This document shows positions 1 through 6,380 of a stretch of DNA of 17,416 bases, piece by piece. Numbering within the stretch: the stretch's first letter is position 1; each line of letters begins with the position of its first letter. The translations under genes were made by a program, and so were the position numbers. Source of the stretch: JBGOUJ01 sp041477005 (GTDB lineage: Bacteria; Acidobacteriota; Terriglobia; Bryobacterales; JACQDG01); NCBI GenBank assembly GCA_041477005.1, contig JBGOUJ010000090.1, positions 1-17,416 on the forward strand, given 5' to 3'. The notes under the pieces are model-generated. The model was not told the DNA's origin and did not search any database. It worked only from the letters and a program-made list of their open reading frames with translations.

Positions 1-66
1 CAGCCGTCAGCTTATCAGCTTTCAGCCATCGCACGTCGGTCATCGGCCTTCAGTCATTCGCCGTCA
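1..66. repeat. CAGC-type short-repeat array, left flank of the S23 gene
   Basis: The sequence reads as degenerate CAGC(N)2-4TCAGC words (cagccgtcagc, ttatcagc, tttcagc, catcgcac, ccttcagtca, ccgtcagc) and ends in the stop codon of the four-helix-bundle gene. Positions 1-19 are the reverse complement of 597-614 apart from one extra base, so this array and the one at 541-735 form an inverted pair around the gene. It may continue left of the window. No protein or RNA gene is apparent here. Confidence 0.75.
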
Positions 67-486
67 GCAAGCGGCTTTTAGCCTCTGAATGAATGATGTT
101 AGCATCCGCTTGACCTCGACGGTATCGTTGGAGAGGCGGTCGTGAACGGAGGCGCTCAATAGGTCAAGGTCGCGCGCTAGCAGCAGGTGATTCTCCAACT
201 CGCTCGCCGAGCTCAACGCGAGGTGAAGGAAATAGGCAAGCTCGACAGACCCCTTCCTGCCACAGCCCTCCGCGATGTTGGCTCCGACCGAGCTGGAGGA
301 ACGGCGAAGCTGACTTGTCAAGCCATAGACCTCATCCTTCGGAAAACCGTGGGTGGCCTTGTACACAGCCAGGGTGAGGTTGTGGGCCTTCCCCCACACC
401 TTCAACGATTTGAAGTCTCTCAAACCTTTTTCTCTTGCGACCGGTCGCGGCTCGCTGACGGTTGATCGCTGATCCCTGAAAGCCAT
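64..486 (-). CDS. four helix bundle protein (S23 / 23S rRNA intervening-sequence family)
   Basis: The 140-residue product matches the S23 / intervening-sequence protein family (TIGR02436-like). Visible hallmarks are DFKSLKVWGKAH near residues 24-35, then the RRSSSSVGANIAEGCGR segment and LALSSASELENHLLLARDL, which together give a four-helix bundle. Family members were first seen inside intervening sequences of 23S rRNA genes and are structurally related to Avd of diversity-generating retroelements; most have no known function. The first ~15 codons (MAFRDQRSTVSEP) are built from the CAGC repeat words of the flanking arrays, and homologues usually begin just before DFKxLxVW. The true start may therefore be nearer position 423 (a TTG codon) or another non-ATG codon. 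The stop TGA (64-66) lies in a repeat word. GC is about 59% over 121-420 by my count, against about 67% in mlaE, consistent with transfer. No partner gene lies beside it. Confidence 0.85.
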   Translation of the reverse strand: MAFRDQRSTVSEPRPVAREKGLRDFKSLKVWGKAHNLTLAVYKATHGFPKDEVYGLTSQLRRSSSSVGANIAEGCGRKGSVELAYFLHLALSSASELENHLLLARDLDLLSASVHDRLSNDTVEVKRMLTSFIQRLKAAC

Positions 487-540
487 TCTACGCCAGCAAT
501 CCAGCCGCCGGCGAGACCTCCCCGCATGACGGTGCTGCCG

Positions 541-735
541 GCTGATAGCTGCCGCTGACTACTGATCGCTGGCAGTTGACTACTCGCGGCTGAACGGCTG
601 ATGGCTGACGGCTGCCGGCTGATGGCTGCCGGCTGATGGCTGATAGCTGATAGCTGATAGCTGACGGCTGATGGCTGACGGGCTGCCTCTCTGACGGCTG
701 ATGGCTGCCTCTCGGCTGCCTCTCCGCTGCCTCTC
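541..735. repeat. GCTG-type heptad tandem array, right flank of the S23 gene
   Basis: Twelve consecutive 7-bp units of the form GCTGNNR (GCTGATG, GCTGACG, GCTGCCG, GCTGATA) run without interruption from 597 to 680. Looser copies occupy 541-596. Toward mlaE the word changes to GCTGCCTCTC at 682, 704, 715 and 726, the last three with an 11-bp period, and the final copy touches the mlaE stop codon. The array is the inverse of the CAGC array at 1-66. The 487-540 stretch between the S23 start and this array shows nothing recognisable. Confidence 0.85.
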
Positions 736-1526
736 TACGACCAGAACAAGTAGAAGAACGCGGTGAAAACCACGTCCGCCAGGATGACCAGGAAGATGGA
801 CTGGACTACGGCGCGGGTGGTGGCACGGCCCACCCCTTCCGGGCCGCCTCGAACGCGAAAGCCCTCGAAACAGCCCACCTGCACGATGATCATGCCGAAG
901 GCCAGGCTCTTGATCAGGCCCGTGATGATGTCGCGCAGAAACAGAACCTCCGTGGTGATAGAGAGATAGGTGCGCAAGCCCATGCCCAGGCTGGCGTAGG
1001 TGAAGAAAGCGCCACCCAGGATGCCGGCCGTATCGGCGGCGATGGTGAGGCAGGGCATCATCACGAGCATGGCGAGGAACTTCGGAGCGAGCAGGAAGTC
1101 GACCGGCTCGAGGGCCATGGTGCGGAGGGCGTCCACTTCTTCGGTCACCTGCATGGTGCCGATTTCGGCAGCGAAAGCGGAGCCGGAGCGGCCGATGACG
1201 ATGATGGCCGTCATCAGCGGACCGAGCTCGCGCGTGATGCTGACCCCTACCAGGCTCACTACAAGCTGCAGCGCCCCAAATTTCTTGAGCTCGTAGGCCC
1301 CTTGCAAGGCCATGATCAGGCCCACAAAGCCCGCGATGCAGCAGACCACGGGCAGGGCCTCCACGCCGACCACGGCCATCTGGCGGATGGTGTTTTTCCA
1401 GCGGAGGCGGTTCCGGACAACATTCAGCCGCAAGACGGCGGCCGCGCCTTGCACGAACTGGATGCTGAGGCCGCCCACGTATTCCACGTGTTCAATCGTG
1501 GAGCGGCCGATCTGAGCTAAAGTCAT
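735..1526 (-). CDS. mlaE: MlaE-family ABC transporter permease
   Basis: This 263-residue membrane protein belongs to the MlaE/YrbE permease family of the Mla (MCE-type) phospholipid transport system at the inner membrane of diderm bacteria. The family core is clear: GLIMALQGAYELKKFGA, then the cytoplasmic coupling region ITRELGPLMTAIIVIGRSGSAFAAEIGTM with QVTEEVDALRTMALEP, followed by hydrophobic helices (MLVMMPCLTIAADTAGILGG; IIVQVGCFEG; VFTAFFYLFWS). Length is normal (about 255-265). The usual partners mlaF (ATPase) and mlaD (MCE protein) would be expected downstream on this strand, but that position holds the heptad array and the S23 gene. STAS and RsbW-like genes lie upstream in the same direction, 92 bp away across a palindromic repeat. 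The function as lipid transport is inferred from the family only. Confidence 0.93.
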   Translation of the reverse strand: MTLAQIGRSTIEHVEYVGGLSIQFVQGAAAVLRLNVVRNRLRWKNTIRQMAVVGVEALPVVCCIAGFVGLIMALQGAYELKKFGALQLVVSLVGVSITRELGPLMTAIIVIGRSGSAFAAEIGTMQVTEEVDALRTMALEPVDFLLAPKFLAMLVMMPCLTIAADTAGILGGAFFTYASLGMGLRTYLSITTEVLFLRDIITGLIKSLAFGMIIVQVGCFEGFRVRGGPEGVGRATTRAVVQSIFLVILADVVFTAFFYLFWS

Positions 1527-1532
1527 GAGACT

Positions 1533-1617
1533 ACCAGCTTCCAGCCATCAGCTATCAGACATCAACCATCCAGGCCACTGGGTGCTGAAAGCTGAAGGCT
1601 GAAAGCTGATAGCTGGT
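1533..1617. repeat. palindromic CAGC/GCTG repeat between STAS gene and mlaE
   Basis: The left half uses CAGC words (ACCAGCTTCCAGCCATCAGC from 1533) and the right half GCTG words (CTGAAAGCTGAAGGCTGAAA from 1584, ending AGCTGGT at 1617). The outermost 7 bases of each side, 1533-1539 and 1611-1617, are exact reverse complements, and more pairing is possible inward. The element fills nearly all of the 92-bp space, ending one base before the STAS stop codon. If transcribed with the genes it would fold between the two cistrons. No T-run follows it, so it is not an obvious intrinsic terminator. Confidence 0.75.
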
Positions 1618-1618
1618 T

Positions 1619-1960
1619 CTATTTCAACGCTTCTTCCACCGTTTGCGTAATCTCAAACACGCTCGTGAGGCGAGTCAGGTCCAGGACGTGCCGGGGCGCT
1701 TCGTTCAGGCCGCTGAGGATGAAGCGCGCCTTTCGCTTCTTGGCCTCCTGCAGCCCCTCCACCAGGCTGGCTACGCCGGAGCTGTCGATGTAGTTGACGC
1801 CCTTCAGATCCAGAATCACGCGCTCCTGGCCGCGGTGCTCGAACAAGTCGAGGATGGCGGAGCGCACCTCGGGCGAGGTCTTCAGGTCGATGTCGCCGTG
1901 TATGCGCACCACCGAACAGGCTCCGTTGCGGACGATGTCGATTTCAAGATCCTTGGCCAT
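1619..1960 (-). CDS. STAS-domain anti-sigma factor antagonist
   Basis: This 113-residue single-domain protein has the STAS fold of SpoIIAA/RsbV antagonists. In the partner-switch mechanism the unphosphorylated form binds an RsbW-like kinase and frees the sigma factor; phosphorylation of a conserved Ser turns it off. That site is visible as YIDSSGVASLV, with Ser60 the likely phosphoacceptor, after GDIDLKTSPEVRSAI and VILDLKGV. Length is typical (100-120). It starts 4 bp after the RsbW-like gene ends, so the two are almost certainly cotranscribed and are partners. MlaB of the Mla system is also a STAS protein, and mlaE follows here, so a role in regulating the transporter is an alternative. I favour the partner-switch role because of the adjacent kinase and the intact DSSG motif. 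Confidence 0.9.
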   Translation of the reverse strand: MAKDLEIDIVRNGACSVVRIHGDIDLKTSPEVRSAILDLFEHRGQERVILDLKGVNYIDSSGVASLVEGLQEAKKRKARFILSGLNEAPRHVLDLTRLTSVFEITQTVEEALK

Positions 1961-1964
1961 GGTT

Positions 1965-2381
1965 CTAACCAGTCCGCGCTTTTGCGCGCTTGCGCAGGCG
2001 CATGAAATTTCGGTTGCCGTTACGCTCGAACTCCACTTCGTCCATGGTCGAGCGTATCAGGTAAATGCCGCGCCCTCCGACCCGCATCTCGTCGGGCGGG
2101 GGCGCTTCGAGTCGTCCGATTTCGCAGGGTTCTCCCCGGTCGGACAGCTCGATTTCCAGACTGCCGTCCCCGGCGTTGCAGGTCAGGCACACCTCGCCGT
2201 TGGGGTCGCCCTTGTAGGCATGTTTCATGACGTTGCTGAGAGCTTCGTCTACTGCGATCATGATGTCGCACCGCTCGGACTCGTTGAAGCCGGCCTGGCG
2301 GGACACTTCCTGCATCATCGCTCGCACCACGCGAAGCCACCGCGGATCGCTAGAGATCTTCAATTCCATTCGGCGCGGCAC
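1965..2381 (-). CDS. RsbW/SpoIIAB-like anti-sigma serine kinase (HATPase)
   Basis: The 138-residue product is a single GHKL ATPase domain of the RsbW/SpoIIAB type, a cytosolic kinase that phosphorylates STAS antagonists and can sequester a sigma factor. The N-box is AVDEALSNVMKHAY (Glu46, Asn50), the G1 box is SDRGEP (Asp81) and the G2 box is VGGRGIYLIRS (Gly103-Ile109). The chosen start is a GTG at 2381 with GGAG four bases upstream; an in-frame ATG at 2369 is possible but has a weaker site. The gene is followed after 4 bp by its probable substrate, the STAS protein. No sigma factor or PP2C phosphatase lies nearby, so the controlled output is unknown. It diverges from rsmB. Confidence 0.9.
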   Translation of the reverse strand: MPRRMELKISSDPRWLRVVRAMMQEVSRQAGFNESERCDIMIAVDEALSNVMKHAYKGDPNGEVCLTCNAGDGSLEIELSDRGEPCEIGRLEAPPPDEMRVGGRGIYLIRSTMDEVEFERNGNRNFMRLRKRAKARTG

Positions 2382-2403
2382 CTGTCTCCATGTGCGAACC
2401 GAT

Positions 2404-2430
2404 TCGACAGAATTTCCAGGGGATTATAAC
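2404..2430 (+). promoter_or_regulatory. possible promoter for rsmB
   Basis: In the 66-bp divergent gap a TCGACA (-35-like, 2404-2409) is followed after 15 bp by TATAAC (2425-2430). Initiation about 7 bases later would leave a leader of only about 10 nt before the rsmB ATG at 2448, and no Shine-Dalgarno sequence is visible there. The spacing is short of ideal, so this is tentative. Confidence 0.3.
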
Positions 2431-2447
2431 ATGATTGTCGCAGACAT

Positions 2448-3689
2448 ATGGCCGTATCAGCGGGGCGGTGGGCGGCGTACCAGGTGCTGCGGCGAGTGGA
2501 GCGGGAAGGGGCGTTCGCCTCCGATCTGCTGCATTCGCCTCTGGCCCAGGGGCTCTCGGAGCGGGACCGGGCTCTCGCCGAAGAGCTGGCCCTGGGGGTT
2601 TTGCGCCGGCAAGCAGAGATCGACCGGCTGCTGGCCGAGGCCGGCGGACGGCCGGTGGAGCAACTGGATCCGGAGGTGCGCCTGGCGCTGCGGCTGGGGG
2701 CGTACCAGTTGAGGCGTCTGGACCGAATCCCGGCGCGGGCGGCCGTTTCCGAAAGCGTCGAGATAGTCAAGCGAGCGCGCAAGGCGTCGGCGGCGGGGCT
2801 GGTGAATGCCGTGCTGCGGAGAATTGCGGAGCGGCCGGCCGATCCGGAGCCGCCGGCCGCCGAAACGGCCGTCCCACTCTGGCTGCTGGAGCGGTGGCGA
2901 AAAAACTTCGGCCCGGCGGCAGCCGAAAAGGTGGCGCTGGCGACCCTTGATCGCCCGCCTGCTTACCTGCGCCTGAACGCCCGGTTCGACCATGAAGAAA
3001 CGGTGCGGATGCTGGCGGCGGAGGGCGTGCAAACCGAAACGACGGAGCTGGCGCTTTGCCGCCGCGCGATGTCCGGCAAGCCTGCCCAGACGGAGTGCTT
3101 CCGCCAGGGACGCATTCGCATCCAGGACCTCGGCTCGCAGCGCGTCCCGCCGCTGCTGGGGATCGAGCCGGGGCAGAGCTTTCTGGACCTGTGCGCGGCG
3201 CCGGGCGGCAAGGCGTTTCAAGTGCTCGAGCAGTGGGACCGGCGTTTGCGGCTGTCAGTCGCTTGTGATCTTCATCCTCATCGGCTCGGGATCATGCGCC
3301 GCCTGGCCACGCTGCCGATCGACTTGGTGGCTCTGGATGCCGGCCAGTCGCTGCCTTTCTCGGTTCGTTTCGACCGAATCCTGGTCGACGCTCCCTGCTC
3401 GGGGACCGGAACTCTGGCGCGAAATCCGGAGATCAAGTGGAAGCTGCAGCCGGAGGACATTGCGGCCCTCGCTGAGCGCCAGCGCGCGATTCTGGCGCAG
3501 GCGCTCGACAGGCTCGCGCCCGGCGGCCGGCTGGTCTATGCGACCTGCTCGCTCGAGCCCGAGGAAAACGAAGACGTGGTGGACGCCGTGCTGGGGCCGG
3601 GCTTCGTGAAGCGCGAGACACACCTGTGGCTGCCCGGCTACAGCGAAGGGGACGGCTTTTTCGCCTGCGTCGTCGCCGCGCGGACTTAG
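2448..3689 (+). CDS. rsmB: 16S rRNA (cytosine-5)-methyltransferase RsmB
   Basis: The 413-residue product transfers a methyl group from S-adenosylmethionine to C5 of a cytosine (C967 in E. coli numbering) of 16S rRNA. Residues ~1-140 form the NusB-like helical RNA-binding domain (AAYQVLRRVEREGAFASDLL; RPVEQLDPEVRLALRLGAYQL; VNAVLRRI). The methyltransferase domain follows: SAM-binding FLDLCAAPGGKAFQ (~245-258), DAPCSGTGTL with Cys317, and YATCSLEPEENEDVV with Cys367, the nucleophile in this family. Both cysteines are intact. Length is slightly short (usual about 430-450). The start is the ATG at 2448, which gives the usual N-terminus, although its ribosome-binding site is poor. It opens a plus-strand run leading to rpe and the BamD-like gene. 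Confidence 0.95.
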   Translation: MAVSAGRWAAYQVLRRVEREGAFASDLLHSPLAQGLSERDRALAEELALGVLRRQAEIDRLLAEAGGRPVEQLDPEVRLALRLGAYQLRRLDRIPARAAVSESVEIVKRARKASAAGLVNAVLRRIAERPADPEPPAAETAVPLWLLERWRKNFGPAAAEKVALATLDRPPAYLRLNARFDHEETVRMLAAEGVQTETTELALCRRAMSGKPAQTECFRQGRIRIQDLGSQRVPPLLGIEPGQSFLDLCAAPGGKAFQVLEQWDRRLRLSVACDLHPHRLGIMRRLATLPIDLVALDAGQSLPFSVRFDRILVDAPCSGTGTLARNPEIKWKLQPEDIAALAERQRAILAQALDRLAPGGRLVYATCSLEPEENEDVVDAVLGPGFVKRETHLWLPGYSEGDGFFACVVAART

Positions 3690-3730
3690 AGCCGGGGCGC
3701 TCTTCAGGCCCGTAAGGGAGCGGGTTCCCG

Positions 3731-3739
3731 TGCTAAAAT
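3731..3739 (+). promoter_or_regulatory. extended -10 promoter element before rpe
   Basis: TGCTAAAAT (TG at 3731-3732, hexamer TAAAAT at 3734-3739) fits an extended -10 element. No convincing -35 is seen. Initiation about 7 bases downstream would give a leader of roughly 8 nt before the rpe ATG at 3754, which has only a weak GGGTCGG upstream. Confidence 0.4.
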
Positions 3740-3753
3740 GAACGGGTCGGCTC

Positions 3754-4428
3754 ATGATTGAAATCGCGCCATCCATCCTGTCGGCCGATTTTTCGCGCTT
3801 GGCGGAAGAGATGCGGTCTGTTCAAAAGGGCGGCGCGTCGATGATCCACGTCGACGCCATGGATGGGCATTTCGTTCCAAACCTCACGATCGGGCCGCCG
3901 GTGGTAAAATCGCTGCGGCGGGCGACCGACCTGGTGCTCGACTGCCACCTGATGATCGAAAATGCCGACTTTTACGCCCCGGAATTTGTGGCCGCCGGGG
4001 CGGATATGGTTTCGGTTCACCAGGAGGCCTGCCCGCACCTGCACCGGACGCTGTCGGAGATCCGCGCCAGGGGCGCCTCCCCGGGCGTGGTGATCAACCC
4101 GGCTACCCCGGTGCACACGCTCGACGAGGTCCTGCACATGGTCGATTACGTGCTGGTCATGAGCGTGAACCCCGGCTGCGGCGGCCAGGAGTTCATTCCG
4201 GCGGCGCTCGACAAGGTGCGCCGGCTGCGGCAGATCCGGAGCGAGCGGGGGCTCGCGTTCCGGATCGAAATCGACGGCGGCATCACGGTCGACAACGTGG
4301 GCCAGGCGGCGCAGGCCGGGGTGGAGATCGTGGTGGCCGGAACGGCCGTCTTCGGCGCGCCCGATCCGGGCGAGGCGGTGGCGGCGCTCTACCGGGCCGC
4401 CGAATCCGCCGTGGCCGTGCGGGTGTGA
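3754..4428 (+). CDS. rpe: ribulose-phosphate 3-epimerase
   Basis: The 224-residue enzyme interconverts ribulose 5-phosphate and xylulose 5-phosphate in the pentose phosphate pathway. It is a full-length TIM barrel: APSILSADF at the N-terminus, HVDAMDGHFVPNLTIGP with metal ligands His32 and Asp34 (Asp34 also catalytic), DCHLMIE with His65, VMSVNPGCGGQEFIP (phosphate/loop region) and EIDGGI with the second catalytic Asp174. All metal-binding and catalytic residues I can place are present. One mild departure is Cys in place of the usual Phe in the NPGFGGQ loop. It ends in GTGTGA, overlapping a possible GTG start of the next gene by 4 bp, so translational coupling is likely. Confidence 0.97.
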   Translation: MIEIAPSILSADFSRLAEEMRSVQKGGASMIHVDAMDGHFVPNLTIGPPVVKSLRRATDLVLDCHLMIENADFYAPEFVAAGADMVSVHQEACPHLHRTLSEIRARGASPGVVINPATPVHTLDEVLHMVDYVLVMSVNPGCGGQEFIPAALDKVRRLRQIRSERGLAFRIEIDGGITVDNVGQAAQAGVEIVVAGTAVFGAPDPGEAVAALYRAAESAVAVRV

Positions 4429-4448
4429 AAAGGCGGACGAGGATCGCT

Positions 4449-5825
4449 ATGCATCGAAACTGGCAAAAAGTGATGGCGGCGGCGCTGATCCTGACGGCGC
4501 TCACCGGCTGCGCCCGGCGCAAGAAGTACGAGAACCCGATTCAGACCAATTCCCAGCAGCCCGACAAGGTGCTGTTCGACCGGGCGGTCGGGGACATCGA
4601 GCGCAGCCGCTTCGAGGTGGCGCGGCTGACGCTGCAAACCCTGATCAATACCTACCCGGACAGCGAGTACCTCGCCAAATCCAAGCTGGCCATCGCCGAT
4701 AGCTGGTACCGGCAGGGCGGCACCAACGGCCTGGCCCAGGCCGAGGCCGAGTACAAAGACTTCATCACGTTCTTCCCCAACATGGAGGAGTCCGCGGAAT
4801 CGCAGAAGAAGGTCTGCCAGATCCACTACAACCAGATGGAGAAGCCGGACCGCGACCCGACCCACGCCGTCAAGGCAGAGGCGGAGTGCCGGCAATTGTT
4901 GCTGCAGTTTCCGAACAGCAAGTTTATCCCGGAAGTGGAGCAGATGCTGCGCGAGATCCAGGAAGTTCGCGCCGACGCGGAGTACCGCGTGGGGCTGCAG
5001 TATTCGAAGAAGGGCAGCTACCGGGCAGCGGCGACGCGGCTGAACGCGGTCTCCGAGCAATACCCGCTCTTCAGCAGGACCGACGACGCGCTTTGGCTGC
5101 TGGGCGACGCTTACAGCAAGATGGGCAAGAACTTCGAGGACAAAAGCGCCCGAGCCTACGCCAAGCTGGTGCGGGAATACCCGTTGAGCGCCCGGGCGGC
5201 GGACGCCAAGGACCGGCTCTCGGATATGAACCGGCCCATTCCGGATCCCGATGAGGGGGCATTGGCCCGCATGAAGTACGATCTGGAAAACCGCGAGAAG
5301 ACCAGTATGATGGGGCACGCTATGGGCGTATTCAGCAAGAAGCCCAACGTGAGGTCGGCGGCCAAGACCGGTAAGCCGACTATGGTCGCCGCCGGTCCGA
5401 TCACGCCCGAGGGAATCAACCTGCCGCCGGCGGCGGGGTCGGCGGTCAGCGCCCAAGTGGGCGCCCAGACCATCACCGGTCCGAGCGCGCTCGATACGCA
5501 GCCCGACGCCCGCGCGAAACCGCCGGCCGCTACCCCGGACAATTCCGGCGCTGCCGCAGCACCAGCGGCTGGCGCTGCACCGGCCGCGGCTGCTGCCGGG
5601 TCCGGCGGGACGGCAACCCCTGCGGCCGCCAACGCCGCGCCTGCCGCGACGAGCGACGCTGCTTCCGCGTCGACGCCGGCGTCTTCGGTCGCCGCCTCCA
5701 CGGCGGCCACGTCTGCCGGGGCGTCCTCCGGCGCGAGCAACAGCAGCACTCAGCAGGCCGCCCCCGAGAGCAGCTCCAAAAAGAAGAAGAAGAGCCGCCT
5801 CCTGAAAATCTTTCCTATCCCTTAA
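4449..5825 (+). CDS. BamD-like outer membrane assembly lipoprotein with long Ala/Ser-rich tail
   Basis: The protein is a predicted lipoprotein. From the ATG at 4449 the N-terminus reads MHRNWQKVMAAALILTALTGC, ending in the lipobox LTGC with Cys21, then a basic RRKKYENP. The ATG has GAGGA a few bases upstream. A GTG at 4425, overlapping the rpe stop, would add 8 residues. The next ~260 residues look like BamD (YfiO), an outer-membrane-anchored TPR protein of the Bam complex: FDRAVGDIERSRFEVARLTLQTLINTYPDSEYLAKSKLAIADSWY, FITFFPN, LLLQFPNSKFIPEVEQMLREI and LVREYPLSARAADAKDRL. E. coli BamD is about 245 residues; here another ~190 follow, a low-complexity Ala/Ser/Pro/Thr tail ending in SSKKKKKSRLLKIFPIP. 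The tail is probably disordered, and its role is unknown. Confidence 0.88.
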   Translation: MHRNWQKVMAAALILTALTGCARRKKYENPIQTNSQQPDKVLFDRAVGDIERSRFEVARLTLQTLINTYPDSEYLAKSKLAIADSWYRQGGTNGLAQAEAEYKDFITFFPNMEESAESQKKVCQIHYNQMEKPDRDPTHAVKAEAECRQLLLQFPNSKFIPEVEQMLREIQEVRADAEYRVGLQYSKKGSYRAAATRLNAVSEQYPLFSRTDDALWLLGDAYSKMGKNFEDKSARAYAKLVREYPLSARAADAKDRLSDMNRPIPDPDEGALARMKYDLENREKTSMMGHAMGVFSKKPNVRSAAKTGKPTMVAAGPITPEGINLPPAAGSAVSAQVGAQTITGPSALDTQPDARAKPPAATPDNSGAAAAPAAGAAPAAAAAGSGGTATPAAANAAPAATSDAASASTPASSVAASTAATSAGASSGASNSSTQQAAPESSSKKKKKSRLLKIFPIP

Positions 5826-5831
5826 GCTCTT

Positions 5832-6377
5832 GTGCCCAGAGCCCTCCTCGCCGACGACAGCCCCCACGCCCAGCGCATGGGCGCGGAGATCCTGAGCCAG
5901 CAAGGGTATGAAGTTCTGGGCGTTACCGACGGGCAGGAGGTTCTGGAAAGCCTGAACCGGTTCGCGCCCGATCTGGTGCTGGCCGATGTGGCCATGCCGG
6001 GCCTGTCGGGTTACGACATCTGCCGTCGGATCAAGGCGGACCCCTCGCGGCGGCACGTTCGGGTCCTGCTGCTGGCGGGGGCGGTGGATCCGCTCGACCC
6101 GGCTCAGGCCGCGGAGGCCGGCGCCGACGGCGTCTTGCAGAAGCCCTTCGAGCCTTCGGCGGTGATCCAGACGATTGCCGGGCTGATGCGGAGCGCTCCG
6201 CCGGGGGACGGCCGGGAAGGCTTCGAGCAGGCCGTGCAGGCCGTGCTCGATGATCAGCCGATCCAACGGGAGCAGGTTCGCGCGGCGGTGGTACTGGCGG
6301 TGGAATCGGCCCTGCCCCGGCTGCTCGATGAGCTGACCGAGCACGTCCTCCAGGCGCTGCGGCAAACGGGACGATAG
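5832..6377 (+). CDS. receiver-domain (response regulator-like) protein
   Basis: The 181-residue protein has one N-terminal receiver domain (~1-120). The acidic pair is Asp8-Asp9 in LLADDSP, the phosphoacceptor is Asp52 in LVLADVAMPGLSGYDICRRIK, and the conserved Lys is Lys104 in LQKPFEP. The Thr/Ser that normally follows strand 4 is Ala82 (LLLAGAVDP), so signalling by the usual Thr-Tyr switch may be altered. The last ~60 residues are helical (VQAVLDDQPIQREQVRAAVVLAVESALPRLLDELTEHVLQAL) and match no output domain I recognise. The start is GTG at 5832, 6 bp after the BamD-like gene, with no clear Shine-Dalgarno sequence. yajQ follows 3 bp after its stop. No histidine kinase is in the window. 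Confidence 0.88.
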   Translation: MPRALLADDSPHAQRMGAEILSQQGYEVLGVTDGQEVLESLNRFAPDLVLADVAMPGLSGYDICRRIKADPSRRHVRVLLLAGAVDPLDPAQAAEAGADGVLQKPFEPSAVIQTIAGLMRSAPPGDGREGFEQAVQAVLDDQPIQREQVRAAVVLAVESALPRLLDELTEHVLQALRQTGR

Positions 6378-6380
6378 AAC

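Noticed and set aside
541..735. Possible CRISPR array
   Set aside because: Units are 7-11 bp with no spacers of unique 25-45 bp sequence and no cas genes nearby.
1..735. Diversity-generating retroelement (Avd-like protein beside repeats)
   Set aside because: No reverse transcriptase and no template/variable repeat pair are present. The S23 family resemblance to Avd is structural only.
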